Source of the DNA: Gemmatimonadota bacterium
GTDB lineage: Bacteria; Latescibacterota; UBA2968
Assembly: GCA_026705765.1 (NCBI GenBank)
Contig: JAPPAB010000189.1
Coordinates: 1-51,873 of the forward strand
DNA: 51,873 nucleotides
Direction of reading: 5' to 3'
Below, one piece after another: positions 1 through 9,640 of the stretch. Within the stretch, counting starts at the first letter, position 1; every line of letters starts with the position of its first letter. The notes below the pieces were generated by a model. The model was not told the origin of the DNA and ran no database searches. It saw nothing but the letters and a program-made list of their open reading frames with translations. The position numbers were made by a program, and so were the translations under genes.

Positions 1-1113
<1,113 letters not shown>

Positions 1114-1125
1114 AAAAATGAGAGA

Positions 1126-1147
1126 GCCCATATTATGGGCTTTTTTT
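1126..1147. terminator. Hairpin with T-run just upstream of the 16S 5' end
   Basis: GCCCAT (1126-1131) pairs with ATGGGC (1135-1140) and is followed on the plus strand by seven T. It could stop antisense (plus) transcription before it enters the rRNA gene, or form part of the rRNA leader. Which of these applies is not decidable from sequence. Confidence 0.4.
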
Positions 1148-1272
1148 GCAAATTACTGAAATTCTCAAGAAACCTTGAGAACCTACCAAGCTTTTGAATA
1201 ACACATGCACGTTATTTGATTTTCAAAGAACAAAATAGGCACTCTTGACTTACAAAGTGCCGGTAAGGAGTA

Positions 1273-1301
1273 AATCTATCAAATCGACATTTGCAAGTCA
1301 A
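1273..1301 (-). promoter_or_regulatory. Candidate sigma70-type promoter of the rRNA gene
   Basis: On the minus strand TTGACT (1296-1301) is followed after exactly 17 bases by TAGATT (1273-1278), about 160 bases upstream of the mature 16S 5' end. The transcribed leader holds two further inverted repeats: GGCACT...AGTGCC near 1237-1262 and TTCTCAAG...CTTGAGAA near 1162-1182. Both are typical of rRNA processing leaders. Confidence 0.5.
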
Positions 1302-1310
1302 GCAAAATTC

Positions 1311-1328
1311 TGCACCATTTTGGGTGCA
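1311..1328 (-). terminator. Weak terminator-like hairpin downstream of the HEAT lipoprotein gene
   Basis: TGCACC and GGTGCA form a 6-bp stem around a 6-base loop. On the minus strand it is followed by GAATTTT. It lies between the lipoprotein stop and the rRNA promoter, which fits a separator between the hemL transcript and the rRNA operon. The U-tract is poor. Confidence 0.3.
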
Positions 1329-1371
1329 GAGCGCGAAATATATAAAATAGAACCTCAAATGTCAAATCTTT

Positions 1372-1854
1372 TCAGAAAAATTCTCCTCTCACACGACCTT
1401 CTTCAACATCTGCTTCGCCATCAAACTGCCTCAAGTAGCGCACTGCCCGCTCCATATCTTTCTTTACCCATGCATCGGGTTCAGACGCCATAGCGCGTTC
1501 AAGTGCTAAAATGGCTTCCGGCTCTTCAATTTGCATCAATGCCCAGGCAACAATCTGGCGCACATCCCGATCTTTGTCTCCAAGCATTCGGATCAGATCG
1601 CGCAATGCCTCCTTCGCCCGCAACATTCCCAATGCCCAGGCGGCCTTTGTGCGCACAGGTGCGGCAGAGTCGCGCAAAGCAGCGCGCAAATGGGGAACAG
1701 CTTCAAAAACGCGCTGTGCGCCCAAAAAGGCAGCCGCATCAATGCGCTGATCAACCGTCCCCGATCGCAATTGCTGAACATAATCGCCATGTGGCGAGCT
1801 ACAGCCACATAAAAAAAGCAAAAGTGCTGGCAGTATTTTCTTTAACTGATACAT
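1372..1854 (-). CDS. HEAT-repeat lipoprotein
   Basis: A 160-residue protein starting with a short basic segment, a hydrophobic stretch and a lipobox-like LCGC near residues 15-18, so it is probably exported and lipid-anchored. The mature part has pairs of amphipathic helices of the HEAT/PBS-lyase type (motifs such as [13 protein letters not shown] and [13 protein letters not shown]) over about residues 28-130, a fold used for protein binding. The ATG overlaps the 3' end of hemL by 13 bases, so translation is probably coupled, although no functional link to haem synthesis is evident. The specific role is unknown. Confidence 0.75.
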   Translation of the reverse strand: MYQLKKILPALLLFLCGCSSPHGDYVQQLRSGTVDQRIDAAAFLGAQRVFEAVPHLRAALRDSAAPVRTKAAWALGMLRAKEALRDLIRMLGDKDRDVRQIVAWALMQIEEPEAILALERAMASEPDAWVKKDMERAVRYLRQFDGEADVEEGRVRGEFF

Positions 1855-3131
1855 GCTTTCAGGGCTTCGTAATTGGTCTTTATAGTCCTGTCAATATCCG
1901 CGTCAGAATGGGCCAGAGAGACAAACGCAGCCTCAAACTGCGACGGAGCCAGATAAACACCTCGATTGAGCATCTCCCGAAAATACCGGGCGAACAGATC
2001 CTGATCACACGCATTGGCAGCATCGAATGACGTCACAGGTACTTCCGTAAAAAACAAGGTCATAATCGAACCCACCCGATTGGTCTGATATTTCAACCCC
2101 AGAGCTTTTAAATTTTCCAAAATACCTGTCTCCAGAGCCTGTACCCTTGCCTCCAGCACCTCATAAACACCCGGTTCTCGCAGGCGTTTGAGTGTCTCAT
2201 ATCCCGCTGTCATAGCCAGGGGATTGCCCGACAATGTGCCGGCCTGCGACACCATTTTACCCAGCGGTGAAATATCTGACATAATTTCTCGCCTACCGCC
2301 AAAAGCACCAACGGGCAGCCCACCGCCGATAATCTTCCCCAAAGTCGTCAAATCAGGCGTCACCCCATAAAGCTCCTGCGCCCCCCCCTGACTGACGCGG
2401 AACCCGGTGATGACCTCATCGAAAATCAGCACAATACCCATTTCTGCCGTTATATCTCTCAACCCCTGCAAAAAACCCGGCGCTGGCGGAATCACTCCCA
2501 TATTGCCGGCCACAGGCTCAACAATAACAGCCGCGATCTCATCCCTATTTTCCACAACGGCTTTTTCTACGGCCTCCAGATCATTAAAAGGCACTGTAAT
2601 CGAATCCGCTGCGGTTCCAGGCGTAACCCCCGGGCTGCTCGGCGCGCCCATCGTGAGAGCAGAAGACCCCGCCTGAATCAGAAAACTATCGGCATGCCCG
2701 TGCCAGCACCCCTCAAATTTGACAATTTTGTTTCGCCCCGTGTGCCCGCGAGCCAGCCGAATAGCCGACATCGTGGCTTCGGTACCCGAATTTACCATCC
2801 GCACCATTTCCACACTCGGCACCATTTCAGTGACCAATTGGGCCATCTTCACTTCGATTTCTGTCGGCGCGCCAAAACTCGTCCCCCCAGCGGCCGCTGT
2901 ATTGACAGCCGCGACAATTTCCGGATGTGCATGACCCAAAATAAGCGGTCCCCAGGACCCCACAAAATCGATATAAGATCTCCCATCGGCATCGACAATT
3001 CGCGCCCCCTCTCCTTTCACAATAAAGAGCGGGTCACCACCTACGGGACCAAATGCTCTTGCAGGACTATTTACACCTCCGGGAATCACCTGTTGTGCTG
3101 CGTCAAATAGCGTTTTTGAACGCGTATTCAA
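1842..3131 (-). CDS. hemL: Glutamate-1-semialdehyde 2,1-aminomutase
   Basis: This enzyme converts glutamate-1-semialdehyde to 5-aminolevulinate, the last step of the C5 route into haem and other tetrapyrroles. At 429 residues it has family length and the full class-III aminotransferase layout: [11 protein letters not shown] near the N-terminus, the [17 protein letters not shown] cofactor-binding segment, [17 protein letters not shown] and the PLP lysine in [17 protein letters not shown]. The start is a TTG at 3131, supported by a strong GGAGGTG Shine-Dalgarno five bases upstream. No ATG fits. A possible 13-codon leader ORF ends one base before this start. It is cytoplasmic and is followed by the lipoprotein gene with a 13-base overlap. 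Confidence 0.95.
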   Translation of the reverse strand: MNTRSKTLFDAAQQVIPGGVNSPARAFGPVGGDPLFIVKGEGARIVDADGRSYIDFVGSWGPLILGHAHPEIVAAVNTAAAGGTSFGAPTEIEVKMAQLVTEMVPSVEMVRMVNSGTEATMSAIRLARGHTGRNKIVKFEGCWHGHADSFLIQAGSSALTMGAPSSPGVTPGTAADSITVPFNDLEAVEKAVVENRDEIAAVIVEPVAGNMGVIPPAPGFLQGLRDITAEMGIVLIFDEVITGFRVSQGGAQELYGVTPDLTTLGKIIGGGLPVGAFGGRREIMSDISPLGKMVSQAGTLSGNPLAMTAGYETLKRLREPGVYEVLEARVQALETGILENLKALGLKYQTNRVGSIMTLFFTEVPVTSFDAANACDQDLFARYFREMLNRGVYLAPSQFEAAFVSLAHSDADIDRTIKTNYEALKACIS

Positions 3132-3132
3132 A

Positions 3133-3174
3133 TTACACCTCCGTGAAAAGACAAATGGAATATTGTGACAACAT
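3133..3174 (-). CDS. Possible 13-residue leader peptide upstream of hemL
   Basis: On the minus strand an ATG at 3174, preceded by GAGAGG at ten bases spacing, opens a short frame ([13 protein letters not shown]). Its stop lies one base before the TTG start of hemL and overlaps the hemL Shine-Dalgarno. The sequence around its own ribosome site (GAGGTGTAATT) is repeated at the hemL start. The arrangement would permit translational coupling or attenuation, but chance cannot be excluded at this length. Confidence 0.25.
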   Translation of the reverse strand: MLSQYSICLFTEV

Positions 3175-3219
3175 CTTAATTACACCTCTCACTGTATCCT
3201 GTCAAGCTAATTCCTCCGC

Positions 3220-3248
3220 TTGCAAAACACGACCACAATCCGTATATT
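3220..3248 (+). promoter_or_regulatory. Promoter of the tRNA-Arg gene
   Basis: TTGCAA (3220-3225) and TATATT (3243-3248) are separated by 17 bases and end about ten bases before the tRNA 5' end. This is a typical sigma70-like arrangement for a stable RNA gene. Confidence 0.6.
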
Positions 3249-3257
3249 ATTTGCACA

Positions 3258-3331
3258 GCGGCAGTAGCTCAATTGGACAGAGCATCTGGCTTCGGACCAG
3301 AGGGTTGGGGGTTCGAGTCCTCTCTGCCGCA
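3258..3331 (+). tRNA. tRNA-Arg (anticodon TCG)
   Basis: A complete 74-base cloverleaf: acceptor arms GCGGCAG (3258-3264) and CTGCCGC (3324-3330) with discriminator A. The anticodon stem TCTGG/CCAGA encloses the loop CTTCGGA, giving anticodon TCG. The T-loop GTTCGAGTCC is standard. CCA is not encoded. It is followed by its own terminator. Confidence 0.95.
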
Positions 3332-3339
3332 CTTTATTT

Positions 3340-3375
3340 TTCAGGCACTTAAATTTTAAGTGCCTGAATTTTTTT
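3340..3375 (+). terminator. Rho-independent terminator after tRNA-Arg
   Basis: TTCAGGCACTTAAA (3340-3353) pairs with TTTAAGTGCCTGAA (3354-3367) and is followed by a run of T. The hairpin also covers the GTG at 3360, which is therefore unlikely to be the uvrA start. Confidence 0.85.
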
Positions 3376-3395
3376 CATTTTTTATTATGACGTCA

Positions 3396-6167
3396 ATGAG
3401 CGATACAATCACCATCAGAGGTGCGCGTCAGCACAACCTCAAAAACATCGACCTGGACATCCCGCGCAACTGCCTCGTCGTCATCACCGGACCCTCAGGA
3501 TCGGGCAAATCGTCCCTGGCCTTCGACACGATCTACGCCGAAGGACAACGCCGTTATGTGGAATCGCTATCCGCCTATGCGCGGCAATTTCTCGATCTCA
3601 TGGACAAACCCGATGCCGACAGCATAGAAGGACTCTCGCCCGCTGTGGCAATTCAACAACGCGGCATCCCCCGCACACCGCGTTCAACAGTGGGCACCAT
3701 AACCGAAGTCTATGACTATTTGCGTCTCTTATTTGCCAGAATAGGCACGCCGCATTGTCCGATATGCAGCCAGCCCATTGTGCGCCAGAGCGTCGCGCAA
3801 ATTGTCGATCGCGTACTCGCACTACCCGAAGGACAACGCCTTCAGATCCTCGCGCCTCTGATCCGCAATGCCAAAGGCACCCACCTGAGTGTTTTTAACC
3901 AGTTGCGCAAAGAAGGCTATCTCAGGGTGCGCGTCAATGGCGAAGTCGCGTCACTCGACAGCGACATCAACCTCGATAAAAACACAGCGCACAACATCGA
4001 AGCCGTCATCGACCGCCTCGTCGTGCGCGAAAACATGGCCGCGCGCCTCGCAGACTCACTCGAAACAGCCCTCGACCTGGCCAACGGCACAGCCACACTC
4101 GACATTATTGACGATGAGGAATGGACATTCTCCACGCGCTTTGCCTGCACAGAAGGCCACTTTGAAATCGAAGAAATAGAACCCCGCCTCTTCACATTCA
4201 ATAGCCCGCACGGCGCTTGCCCTACTTGCAGCGGTATGGGCACTGTTTTTGAAGTCGATCCCGACCTCGTCGTGCCCGATCCGTCAAAATCCATCCTCGA
4301 AGGCGCGATTGCCCCCTGGGGGATCCCCAAAGGCAAACGCCAGGCAGACCAACTTCAACGCCTATCGCGCAACCTCTCATTCGATCCCTCAATGCCCTTT
4401 TCCAAACTCTCCAAAACCGTCCAAAGAACAATCCTCAGAGGAAAAACTGGCGTCATACCCGACCTCCAGCACCAATACAAAACGGCTACATCCGACGAAG
4501 CGCGAGAAAAAATCGAGCGTTTTATGCGCGGGCAAACCTGCCCCGACTGCCAGGGTGCGTGCTTGCGCCCTGAGGCTCTTGCCGTCACAATTTCCAATTG
4601 TACAATCGCAGACATCGCCAGCAGGCCTATTGAAAAAATCAGGCAATTCTTCCAAACACTCGACCTCAAAAACAACGCGGCCGAGATCGCTGCCCCCCTC
4701 ACACGCGAAATCGAAAACCGCCTCGCATTTCTCACGGATGTCGGCGTGGGATACCTCGCGCTCAACCGCAAAGCCGCAACACTTTCAGGAGGTGAATTTC
4801 AGCGCATTCGCCTCGCCACACAAATCGGAACCCGCCTCGTCGGTGTTCTCTACGTACTCGACGAACCCAGTATAGGCTTACACCCCCGCGACAACCGCAA
4901 ACTCATCGACACCTTCTGCAACCTGCGCGATTTGGGCAACTCGGTCATCGTGGTCGAACACGACCGCGAAGCCATGCAAATGGCCGATCATCTCATCGAC
5001 CTGGGCCCGAGCGCGGGTGAACGCGGCGGCAAAATTATCTCACAGGGACCACCAAAAACCGTGATCGCAGACGAAAATTCTCTCACCGGCAATTATCTCG
5101 CCGGTCGAAAAACCATCCCTCTCCCCCCCGACATTCGCCACCCCCGCGGGCATCTCTCAATCAGAGGCGCCAGCGGACACAACTTGCAAAACGTCAATAT
5201 CGATATTCCCCTGGGCGTCTTTGTATGCGTCACCGGCGTATCTGGCTCGGGCAAAAGCTCGCTCATCAATCACACCCTGTATCCCGCGCTCGCCCGACAA
5301 CTCCACCGCGCCAGCACAGAACCATTGCCTCATAAATCTATCGAAGGCGTTGAACAAATCGACAAAGTCATTCGCATAGACCAATCCCCAATCGGGCGCA
5401 CCCCGCGATCAAATGCCGCCACATACACGGGACTCTTCACAGCCATACGCCAACTCTACGCCCAATTGCCCGAATCCAGAGTGCGCGGTTATGGCGCCGG
5501 GCGCTTCAGCTTCAACATCAAAGGCGGGCGCTGCGAAGCCTGCCAGGGCGATGGCGTGCGCCGCATTGAAATGCACTTCCTCCCTGACGTATTCGTCACC
5601 TGCGACGTATGCAGTGGCAGCCGATACAACCGAGAAACCCTCGAAATCCGATACAAAGGCAGTTCAATAGCCGATGTCTTAAACCTCACAGTAAATCGTG
5701 CCCGCACCTTCTTCCGCAACATCCCGGCGGCACAGCGACAACTCAAATCACTCGCCGACGTGGGCCTGGGTTATTTGCGCCTCGGTCAGCCAGCCACATC
5801 CCTCTCTGGCGGCGAGGCACAGCGCGTCAAACTCGCAACCGAACTTGCGCGAACCGCCACGGGCAAAACGCTTTATCTCCTCGACGAACCCACCACGGGA
5901 TTGCACTTTGACGACATCCGCGTCCTCATCGAAGTCCTCGACCGCCTCGTTGACCGCGGCAACACGGTTCTCATCATAGAACACAACCTCGACGTCGTCA
6001 AACGCGCAGACTGGGTCATCGACCTCGGACCCGACGCAGGCGAAAAAGGCGGCAACATCGTCGCAACCGGCACGCCAGAGACCATCGCCCAAAATCCATC
6101 TTCCCACACAGGTCATTTCCTCAAAGAAATTTTAACCCCAAAAGCAACCACCGATGAACACGGATAA
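3396..6167 (+). CDS. uvrA: Excinuclease ABC subunit A
   Basis: This is the damage-recognition ATPase of nucleotide excision repair, which works as a dimer with UvrB. From the ATG at 3396 it is 923 residues, family length, and opens with the expected [18 protein letters not shown]. Two ABC ATPase modules are visible: Walker [10 protein letters not shown] near residue 33 and GVSGSGKSS in the second half, signatures LSGGEFQR and LSGGEAQR, and Walker B segments [12 protein letters not shown] and [11 protein letters not shown]. Zinc-finger cysteine pairs include CPTC, CPDC, CEAC and CDVC. An ATG at 3387 is an alternative start. No clear Shine-Dalgarno is seen for either. The last codons run into a short interspersed repeat (6147-6176). 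The gene stands alone after the tRNA terminator. Confidence 0.96.
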   Translation: MSDTITIRGARQHNLKNIDLDIPRNCLVVITGPSGSGKSSLAFDTIYAEGQRRYVESLSAYARQFLDLMDKPDADSIEGLSPAVAIQQRGIPRTPRSTVGTITEVYDYLRLLFARIGTPHCPICSQPIVRQSVAQIVDRVLALPEGQRLQILAPLIRNAKGTHLSVFNQLRKEGYLRVRVNGEVASLDSDINLDKNTAHNIEAVIDRLVVRENMAARLADSLETALDLANGTATLDIIDDEEWTFSTRFACTEGHFEIEEIEPRLFTFNSPHGACPTCSGMGTVFEVDPDLVVPDPSKSILEGAIAPWGIPKGKRQADQLQRLSRNLSFDPSMPFSKLSKTVQRTILRGKTGVIPDLQHQYKTATSDEAREKIERFMRGQTCPDCQGACLRPEALAVTISNCTIADIASRPIEKIRQFFQTLDLKNNAAEIAAPLTREIENRLAFLTDVGVGYLALNRKAATLSGGEFQRIRLATQIGTRLVGVLYVLDEPSIGLHPRDNRKLIDTFCNLRDLGNSVIVVEHDREAMQMADHLIDLGPSAGERGGKIISQGPPKTVIADENSLTGNYLAGRKTIPLPPDIRHPRGHLSIRGASGHNLQNVNIDIPLGVFVCVTGVSGSGKSSLINHTLYPALARQLHRASTEPLPHKSIEGVEQIDKVIRIDQSPIGRTPRSNAATYTGLFTAIRQLYAQLPESRVRGYGAGRFSFNIKGGRCEACQGDGVRRIEMHFLPDVFVTCDVCSGSRYNRETLEIRYKGSSIADVLNLTVNRARTFFRNIPAAQRQLKSLADVGLGYLRLGQPATSLSGGEAQRVKLATELARTATGKTLYLLDEPTTGLHFDDIRVLIEVLDRLVDRGNTVLIIEHNLDVVKRADWVIDLGPDAGEKGGNIVATGTPETIAQNPSSHTGHFLKEILTPKATTDEHG

Positions 6168-6176
6168 ACACAGATG
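6147..6176 (+). repeat. Short interspersed repeat (ACCACCGATGAACACGG type)
   Basis: Built from near-repeats of GATGAACACGGATAAACACAG. It overlaps the last codons and stop of uvrA. A related stretch in opposite orientation lies at 15571-15596. Similar tracts are common between genes in many environmental genomes. Confidence 0.5.
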
Positions 6177-6230
6177 GTTGCGATGTTGCCCATCTCGAAC
6201 ATCTGCCTTGCCTAATGTCAGTTAAAAAAT

Positions 6231-6272
6231 AAAAAAGCGCCCCATCACTTGCTGGGACGCTTCTTTTATTTT
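6231..6272. terminator. Bidirectional terminator between uvrA and rfbB
   Basis: AAGCGCCCCA (6235-6244) pairs with TGGGACGCTT (6253-6262) with one G-T pair. A-rich and T-rich flanks lie on both sides. It sits between convergent uvrA and rfbB. Confidence 0.8.
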
Positions 6273-6287
6273 TTATATCTCCGTCAC

Positions 6288-7301
6288 CTATTTCCGCTCA
6301 TCGTATTGCCGCCTGTAATACTCTCGATACCCTGCGCTCTCTCGAATTTTTCGCCACCAATCTTCATTGCCCAAATACCATTCAACCGTCAGGCGCAATG
6401 ACTCTTCAAAATTGTACTTTGGCTTCCACCCCAGCGCCATAATTTTCGACGCATTCAGAGAATACCGCATATCGTGTCCGGGCCGATCAGCCACATGCTG
6501 CATTAAATCTTTCGGCTTCTCCAAATACTCCAGAATCTTTTCCGCAACAGAAAGGCCATCCGCCTCATTCTCACCCCCCACATTATACGCCTCACCCTGC
6601 GCGCCCTTGTGCAGCACCAGATCAATCGCCTCGCAGTGATCCGTCACATAAAGATGATCGCGAATCGCCGTCCCTACGCCATACACCGGTAACGCAAGAT
6701 CGTCCATCGCATTGGTAATATAAATAGGCACGCGCTTCTCGGGATATTGAAAACCTCCAATGTTATTGGACGCGCGCGTAATCACCACGGGCAAACCATA
6801 CGTAATGGCAAACGCCCGCGCCATCATATCTCCAGACGCTTTCGCCACCGCATACGGATTGCGCGGCGCAATCGGTGCATCTTCAGTCCACGGATCTTCG
6901 TCCTCTCCCAAAGACCCATACACCTCATCTGTACTCACCTGCAAAAACCGCTCAACACCGCAATCTCGCGCTGCAGCGAGCAACGTGTACACACCCAGCG
7001 CATTGGACTTCATAAACTCCTCGGCACCCATAATGCTCCGATCAACATGGCTTTCCGCGGCAAAATTCACCACCAGATCAACCCGCTGCATCAAATCATT
7101 GACCAGCCCGGCATCGCAAATATCCCCTCGCACAAATTCATACCGGGGACTATCCGCAACATCCAGCAGATTGTCCAGATTGCCCGCGTACGTCAGCTTG
7201 TCCAAATTGATAACGCGATAATCGCGATACGTATCGAGAACATATCGCACAAAATGGCTGCCGATAAACCCGGCACCGCCTGTAATGAGCATTGTCTTCA
7301 A
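6288..7301 (-). CDS. rfbB: dTDP-glucose 4,6-dehydratase
   Basis: This enzyme converts dTDP-glucose to dTDP-4-keto-6-deoxyglucose, the entry step to dTDP-rhamnose and related sugars for surface polysaccharide. It is a 337-residue short-chain dehydrogenase of the extended type with ITGGAGFIGSHF for NAD binding, LDKLTYAGNLDNL, the catalytic segment STDEVYGSLGE (Thr-Asp-Glu) and the Tyr-Lys pair in NPYAVAKASGD. The start is a TTG at 7301, six bases after GGAG. The ATG at 7292 is possible but too far from that site. No other rhamnose-pathway genes are adjacent. A copy of the 190-bp dispersed repeat lies 90 bases upstream. Confidence 0.93.
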   Translation of the reverse strand: MKTMLITGGAGFIGSHFVRYVLDTYRDYRVINLDKLTYAGNLDNLLDVADSPRYEFVRGDICDAGLVNDLMQRVDLVVNFAAESHVDRSIMGAEEFMKSNALGVYTLLAAARDCGVERFLQVSTDEVYGSLGEDEDPWTEDAPIAPRNPYAVAKASGDMMARAFAITYGLPVVITRASNNIGGFQYPEKRVPIYITNAMDDLALPVYGVGTAIRDHLYVTDHCEAIDLVLHKGAQGEAYNVGGENEADGLSVAEKILEYLEKPKDLMQHVADRPGHDMRYSLNASKIMALGWKPKYNFEESLRLTVEWYLGNEDWWRKIRESAGYREYYRRQYDERK

Positions 7302-7390
7302 ATTTTTCTCCGTTCACCTGAATGAGAGGTGTGGATAATTCATTTGTTGTGGTAAAACGACCTATAAAGTTTTTTTAATATTTTTCCTTC

Positions 7391-7578
7391 ATGCCTTCGG
7401 CGACTTCATTTTTTTGCGCGCCCAAAAAAATAAAGGAAAAAAAGGGCGCCCCTGCGGGGGGCTTGCACAGCACAAAACGTTTGTGGAGATTGTACGTCAG
7501 AAGGTGGCCTGCACAGTTGAAATGCCGTAAAAATGTCCGCTGCGAGACGGACTCACGCGCTGTGCGGAATGGCTTTAA
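7391..7578 (+). repeat. Dispersed 190-bp repeat, copy 1
   Basis: Homologous over its whole length to 44217-44405. The first 86 bases differ at four positions, the last 40 at about four, and the middle is more diverged. It contains the inverted repeat CTTCATTTTTTTG...CAAAAAAATAAAG (one mismatch here) and a GCGCCC/GGGCGC pair that could form an alternative stem. The embedded reading frame (7391-7582) is not supported as a protein. The rest of the 7302-7598 gap shows nothing recognisable. Confidence 0.75.
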
Positions 7579-7598
7579 CTGATGGTACTTTGGGACGG

Positions 7599-7793
7599 CT
7601 AATCTGAGTACACCGTCTCCGTACCTTTTTGGACGCCCTCCAGTAAGTCTGCGGCAAGATAGTAATCCTCCACATCCTCAAGACCACGTTTGATAATCTC
7701 CCCGAGAAAGAAACCTTTCGTACGCCCCGTTTTCGACACCAGATAATCAATTCGTTGCTCGGCTTCGGGAGCCAGTTGAATTGTAGCCGCCAT
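7599..7793 (-). pseudogene. RelB/ribbon-helix-helix antitoxin, C-terminally truncated
   Basis: The ATG at 7793 has a good GAGGAG ribosome site and starts a 64-residue protein. It has the ribbon-helix-helix pattern typical of RelB-like antitoxins: a strand (MAATIQLAPEAEQRIDYL), the SKTGRTKGFFLGEII helix pair and the EDYYLAADLLEGV tail. Family members usually continue for ten or more residues after the VYS segment. Here the frame stops at VYSD, and the dispersed repeat begins about 20 bases further on. No RelE-type toxin follows, so the pair is incomplete. Truncation by the repeat is an inference. It may still be expressed as an orphan antitoxin. Confidence 0.55.
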
Positions 7794-7948
7794 ATTGCCA
7801 TCTCCTCTAAACATCGCAAAATAGACACGATACCGATCTGGTATCGCCATCATTTCATACACATCTTCTCACAGTTGGTTCGATATAAATTTTGAGTAAT
7901 AGTCGCAGAGTGTCGGATGTCTATGTGCTCGAGAGATTTTCAGCTATA

Positions 7949-8218
7949 TCAATAAACAGGTTGTACACGCAATACGTCTGCTGGATCGCTTTGCTGGATT
8001 TGTTCGCTATAGGCCATCTTGCGGCGTTGCCAGATTTCGTAAATACCTTTCCACCGACTGAAATCCGTTCGGGTCTCGTCAAAGTCGTCGTAGCGCAATA
8101 GTTTTCCCGCCATAAAAATGTCGTAAAAATCCTGGCTGAGAATCCCGTATTTTTCTTCATAAAGCGTGAGCCGTCGTTCAAGCTGCTTCATTTCAAGGAC
8201 GAGTTCGTGAAGGTCCAT
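7949..8218 (-). CDS. Small conserved protein of a toxin-antitoxin-type pair
   Basis: An 89-residue mostly helical, charged protein (segments ELVLEMKQLERRLTLYEEKYG and FSRWKGIYEIWQRRKMAY). The ATG at 8218 is preferred because AGGGG lies six bases upstream. The in-frame TTG at 8224 touches that site. It lies directly after the YgiT-like zinc-finger gene, the usual position of the partner in two-gene toxin-antitoxin modules. I do not recognise a named family, and its role as toxin or antitoxin is unproven. Confidence 0.5.
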   Translation of the reverse strand: MDLHELVLEMKQLERRLTLYEEKYGILSQDFYDIFMAGKLLRYDDFDETRTDFSRWKGIYEIWQRRKMAYSEQIQQSDPADVLRVQPVY

Positions 8219-8239
8219 ATGCAACCCCTGCTAATCATC

Positions 8240-8451
8240 TCAAGTATCCTCGACAAGTTGCCGGACCTGTTGGTCCAGTCCCTTAATAGCACTCTGAATT
8301 GCGGTGACTTCGCGCTCTTCAAAGTACGCCTCACCGCACTGTTCACAGACCCAGGCTGGGACTGTGTAAAACATCAGATGATAACCCTTTCGGTCAACGT
8401 GAAAGGCGCATTTGAGCGTTTCATTTGCCCAGAACAGTGGATGCAGTTCAT
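8240..8451 (-). pseudogene. YgiT/MqsA-type zinc-finger antitoxin with frameshift
   Basis: Two frames together give a typical YgiT-type zinc-finger protein. The first, from ATG at 8451 with AAGGAA seven bases upstream, encodes MNCIHCSGQMKRSNAPF with one CxxC pair. The second continues FHVDRKGYHLMFYTVPAWVCEQCGEAYF with the other CxxC, ending at 8240. The switch lies near 8399-8404 and would be repaired by one inserted base. The longer frame that runs upstream to 8482 lacks the first CxxC, so it is not the native start. The zinc site needs both halves, so the gene is either inactive or carries a sequencing error. Confidence 0.6.
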
Positions 8452-8511
8452 TGTTATTTCCTTGTCCATAAGCATCCACCAATCCTCCGCCCAGATCGCA
8501 TTCATAAGCAT

Positions 8512-8694
8512 CTAATCAACTAATTGCTGGACTGGAGGAGAAAGAATCTTCCTACCGCTCTTTCCCTGTTTCAGCCTTGCATCTTTTAGAATGCGATCAA
8601 TGTCAAAATCCATAGACTTTGCCAGGGCTTCTTTGATCCTTCTGGTTTCTTGGATAACCTCATCCGTGGTCTCTTTATCGTTTAGTTCTTTCAT
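8512..8694 (-). CDS. Small putative antitoxin paired with PIN toxin
   Basis: A 60-residue charged protein (VIQETRRIKEALAKSMDFDIDRILKDARLKQ) lying five bases after the PIN gene. Its GGAG ribosome site lies inside the last codons of that gene, so the two are translationally coupled. Small proteins of this pattern, ending with a conserved SGRK segment, often accompany PIN toxins. Toxin-first order is less common than antitoxin-first. The assignment rests on context and pattern only. Confidence 0.55.
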   Translation of the reverse strand: MKELNDKETTDEVIQETRRIKEALAKSMDFDIDRILKDARLKQGKSGRKILSPPVQQLVD

Positions 8695-8699
8695 AGCGA

Positions 8700-9173
8700 T
8701 TATTCTCCAATTAATTCTTCGGGTGTACAGAGGATTGGTAGTTCATAGCCACAATCTGCCACGATTGTACGAAGTTCCTTCATGATTGCCCCATTAGCAA
8801 TGTGCCGACAATTCCAGGTCAACAGAATATCAATGCCGTGAACCGATGAGACGGCAATATGGATGGCATCACGTACTGCTCTCTGTGGCAGCAATCCTGA
8901 ATCCATGATAGCCTTTGCAACATCGTTAACAGCTTCTGTCAGGTCAAGAAGCGGAAAACCCTGTAGGAAAGATAGACGTCTCTGTACAGCATCAGCATCG
9001 CCCGAAGTCGCTTCGTCCAAGACGATTTCCGAAATGCACAGATCATAATTTTGACGCACACTGTTCCACCAGGTGTGCGTTATTTGTTGCCTCGCTGCCT
9101 GAAGCAGGTCACGACTTGGTCGTGCAGTCAGGTAGCTGGGAATTGTCGTTTCGATATAAACTCGTTTAGTCAT
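8700..9173 (-). CDS. PIN-domain toxin (VapC-like)
   Basis: A 157-residue PIN-domain protein, a family of magnesium-dependent ribonucleases used as toxins. It opens with the strand and acidic residue of VYIETTIPSYLTARPSRD. It has the family's ISEIVLDEATSGD segment with further acidic residues, AVRDAIHIAVSSVHGIDILLTWNCRHIAN with the conserved Asp and Trp-Asn, and a C-terminal ICTPEEL. The frame is intact. A small putative antitoxin follows. It is the best preserved member of this toxin-antitoxin island. Confidence 0.8.
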   Translation of the reverse strand: MTKRVYIETTIPSYLTARPSRDLLQAARQQITHTWWNSVRQNYDLCISEIVLDEATSGDADAVQRRLSFLQGFPLLDLTEAVNDVAKAIMDSGLLPQRAVRDAIHIAVSSVHGIDILLTWNCRHIANGAIMKELRTIVADCGYELPILCTPEELIGE

Positions 9174-9224
9174 AGCGAAGTACCCTTAAATATATATACA
9201 TATGTCAAAAGTGCATAATGCGCT

Positions 9225-9524
9225 CTAAAGCCGCTTCTCAGCGATACAGACAGGACAATTTATTTTTTTGCCCAGACTATGCAGAAAATCTCGCACACCC
9301 TCTTCGGGCATCAGAAAAGCGGCTGCAAAAGCATTCGCCCGCTGCTCAGTCCTCGTCTTAGCATTGTGAGCACTCGTAACAGTAGCCGCCTCATCGCGGT
9401 CCATAAGCGCGTGACCGTGTTCATGAGCAAAAGAAAACTGCCGCCGCACTGGCGCCTGATTGAGATTAGCCAGAACCGCCAGGCCAAAATCGGGACTACT
9501 CAAAAAAAGACCCGAAATTTCATC
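9225..9524 (-). pseudogene. ImmA/IrrE-type metallopeptidase remnant
   Basis: The frame carries the zinc-peptidase motif HEHGH in RRQFSFAHEHGHALMDR, followed by RTEQRANAFAAAFLMPEEGV, the hallmark helix of ImmA/IrrE-like (DUF955) proteins. The homologous frame extends upstream as DEISGLFLSSPDFG to 9524 and is then cut by a TAA at 9525-9527, so the N-terminal part is missing. The C-terminus also stops soon after the conserved helix. Relatives usually pair with an HTH antitoxin-like regulator, which is absent. A TTG at 9503 would allow a 92-residue product, but there is no good ribosome site. Confidence 0.65.
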
Positions 9525-9599
9525 TTAGATAATCGCACGATACTTGTCAATAATATAGAATAATTATTTTGATTATCGCACCATATCAAAAACGTTTTC

Positions 9600-9630
9600 T
9601 TGACATAATAGGCTTTTAAGGACTATATTT
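9600..9630 (+). promoter_or_regulatory. Candidate promoter of the PhyH gene
   Basis: A perfect TTGACA (9600-9605) is followed by TATATT (9625-9630). The 19-base spacing is a little long. It would start transcription about 75 bases before the PhyH ATG, placing the hairpins at 9641-9690 in the leader. Confidence 0.45.
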
Positions 9631-9640
9631 CCGAACACTG

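Noticed and set aside
1114-1371. Replication origin near the rRNA gene
   Set aside because: No cluster of DnaA-box-like sequences or dnaA/dnaN genes was seen. The A/T-rich stretch is explained by the rRNA leader.
3360-3395. GTG at 3360 as uvrA start
   Set aside because: It lies inside the tRNA terminator hairpin, and family alignment supports the start at MSDTITIRG.
7391-7582. 63-residue protein encoded by repeat copy 1 (and its counterpart at 44217-44432)
   Set aside because: The shared frame follows from the repeated DNA. It is Lys-rich because of the A-runs, has no ribosome site, and diverges in frame content after the first third.
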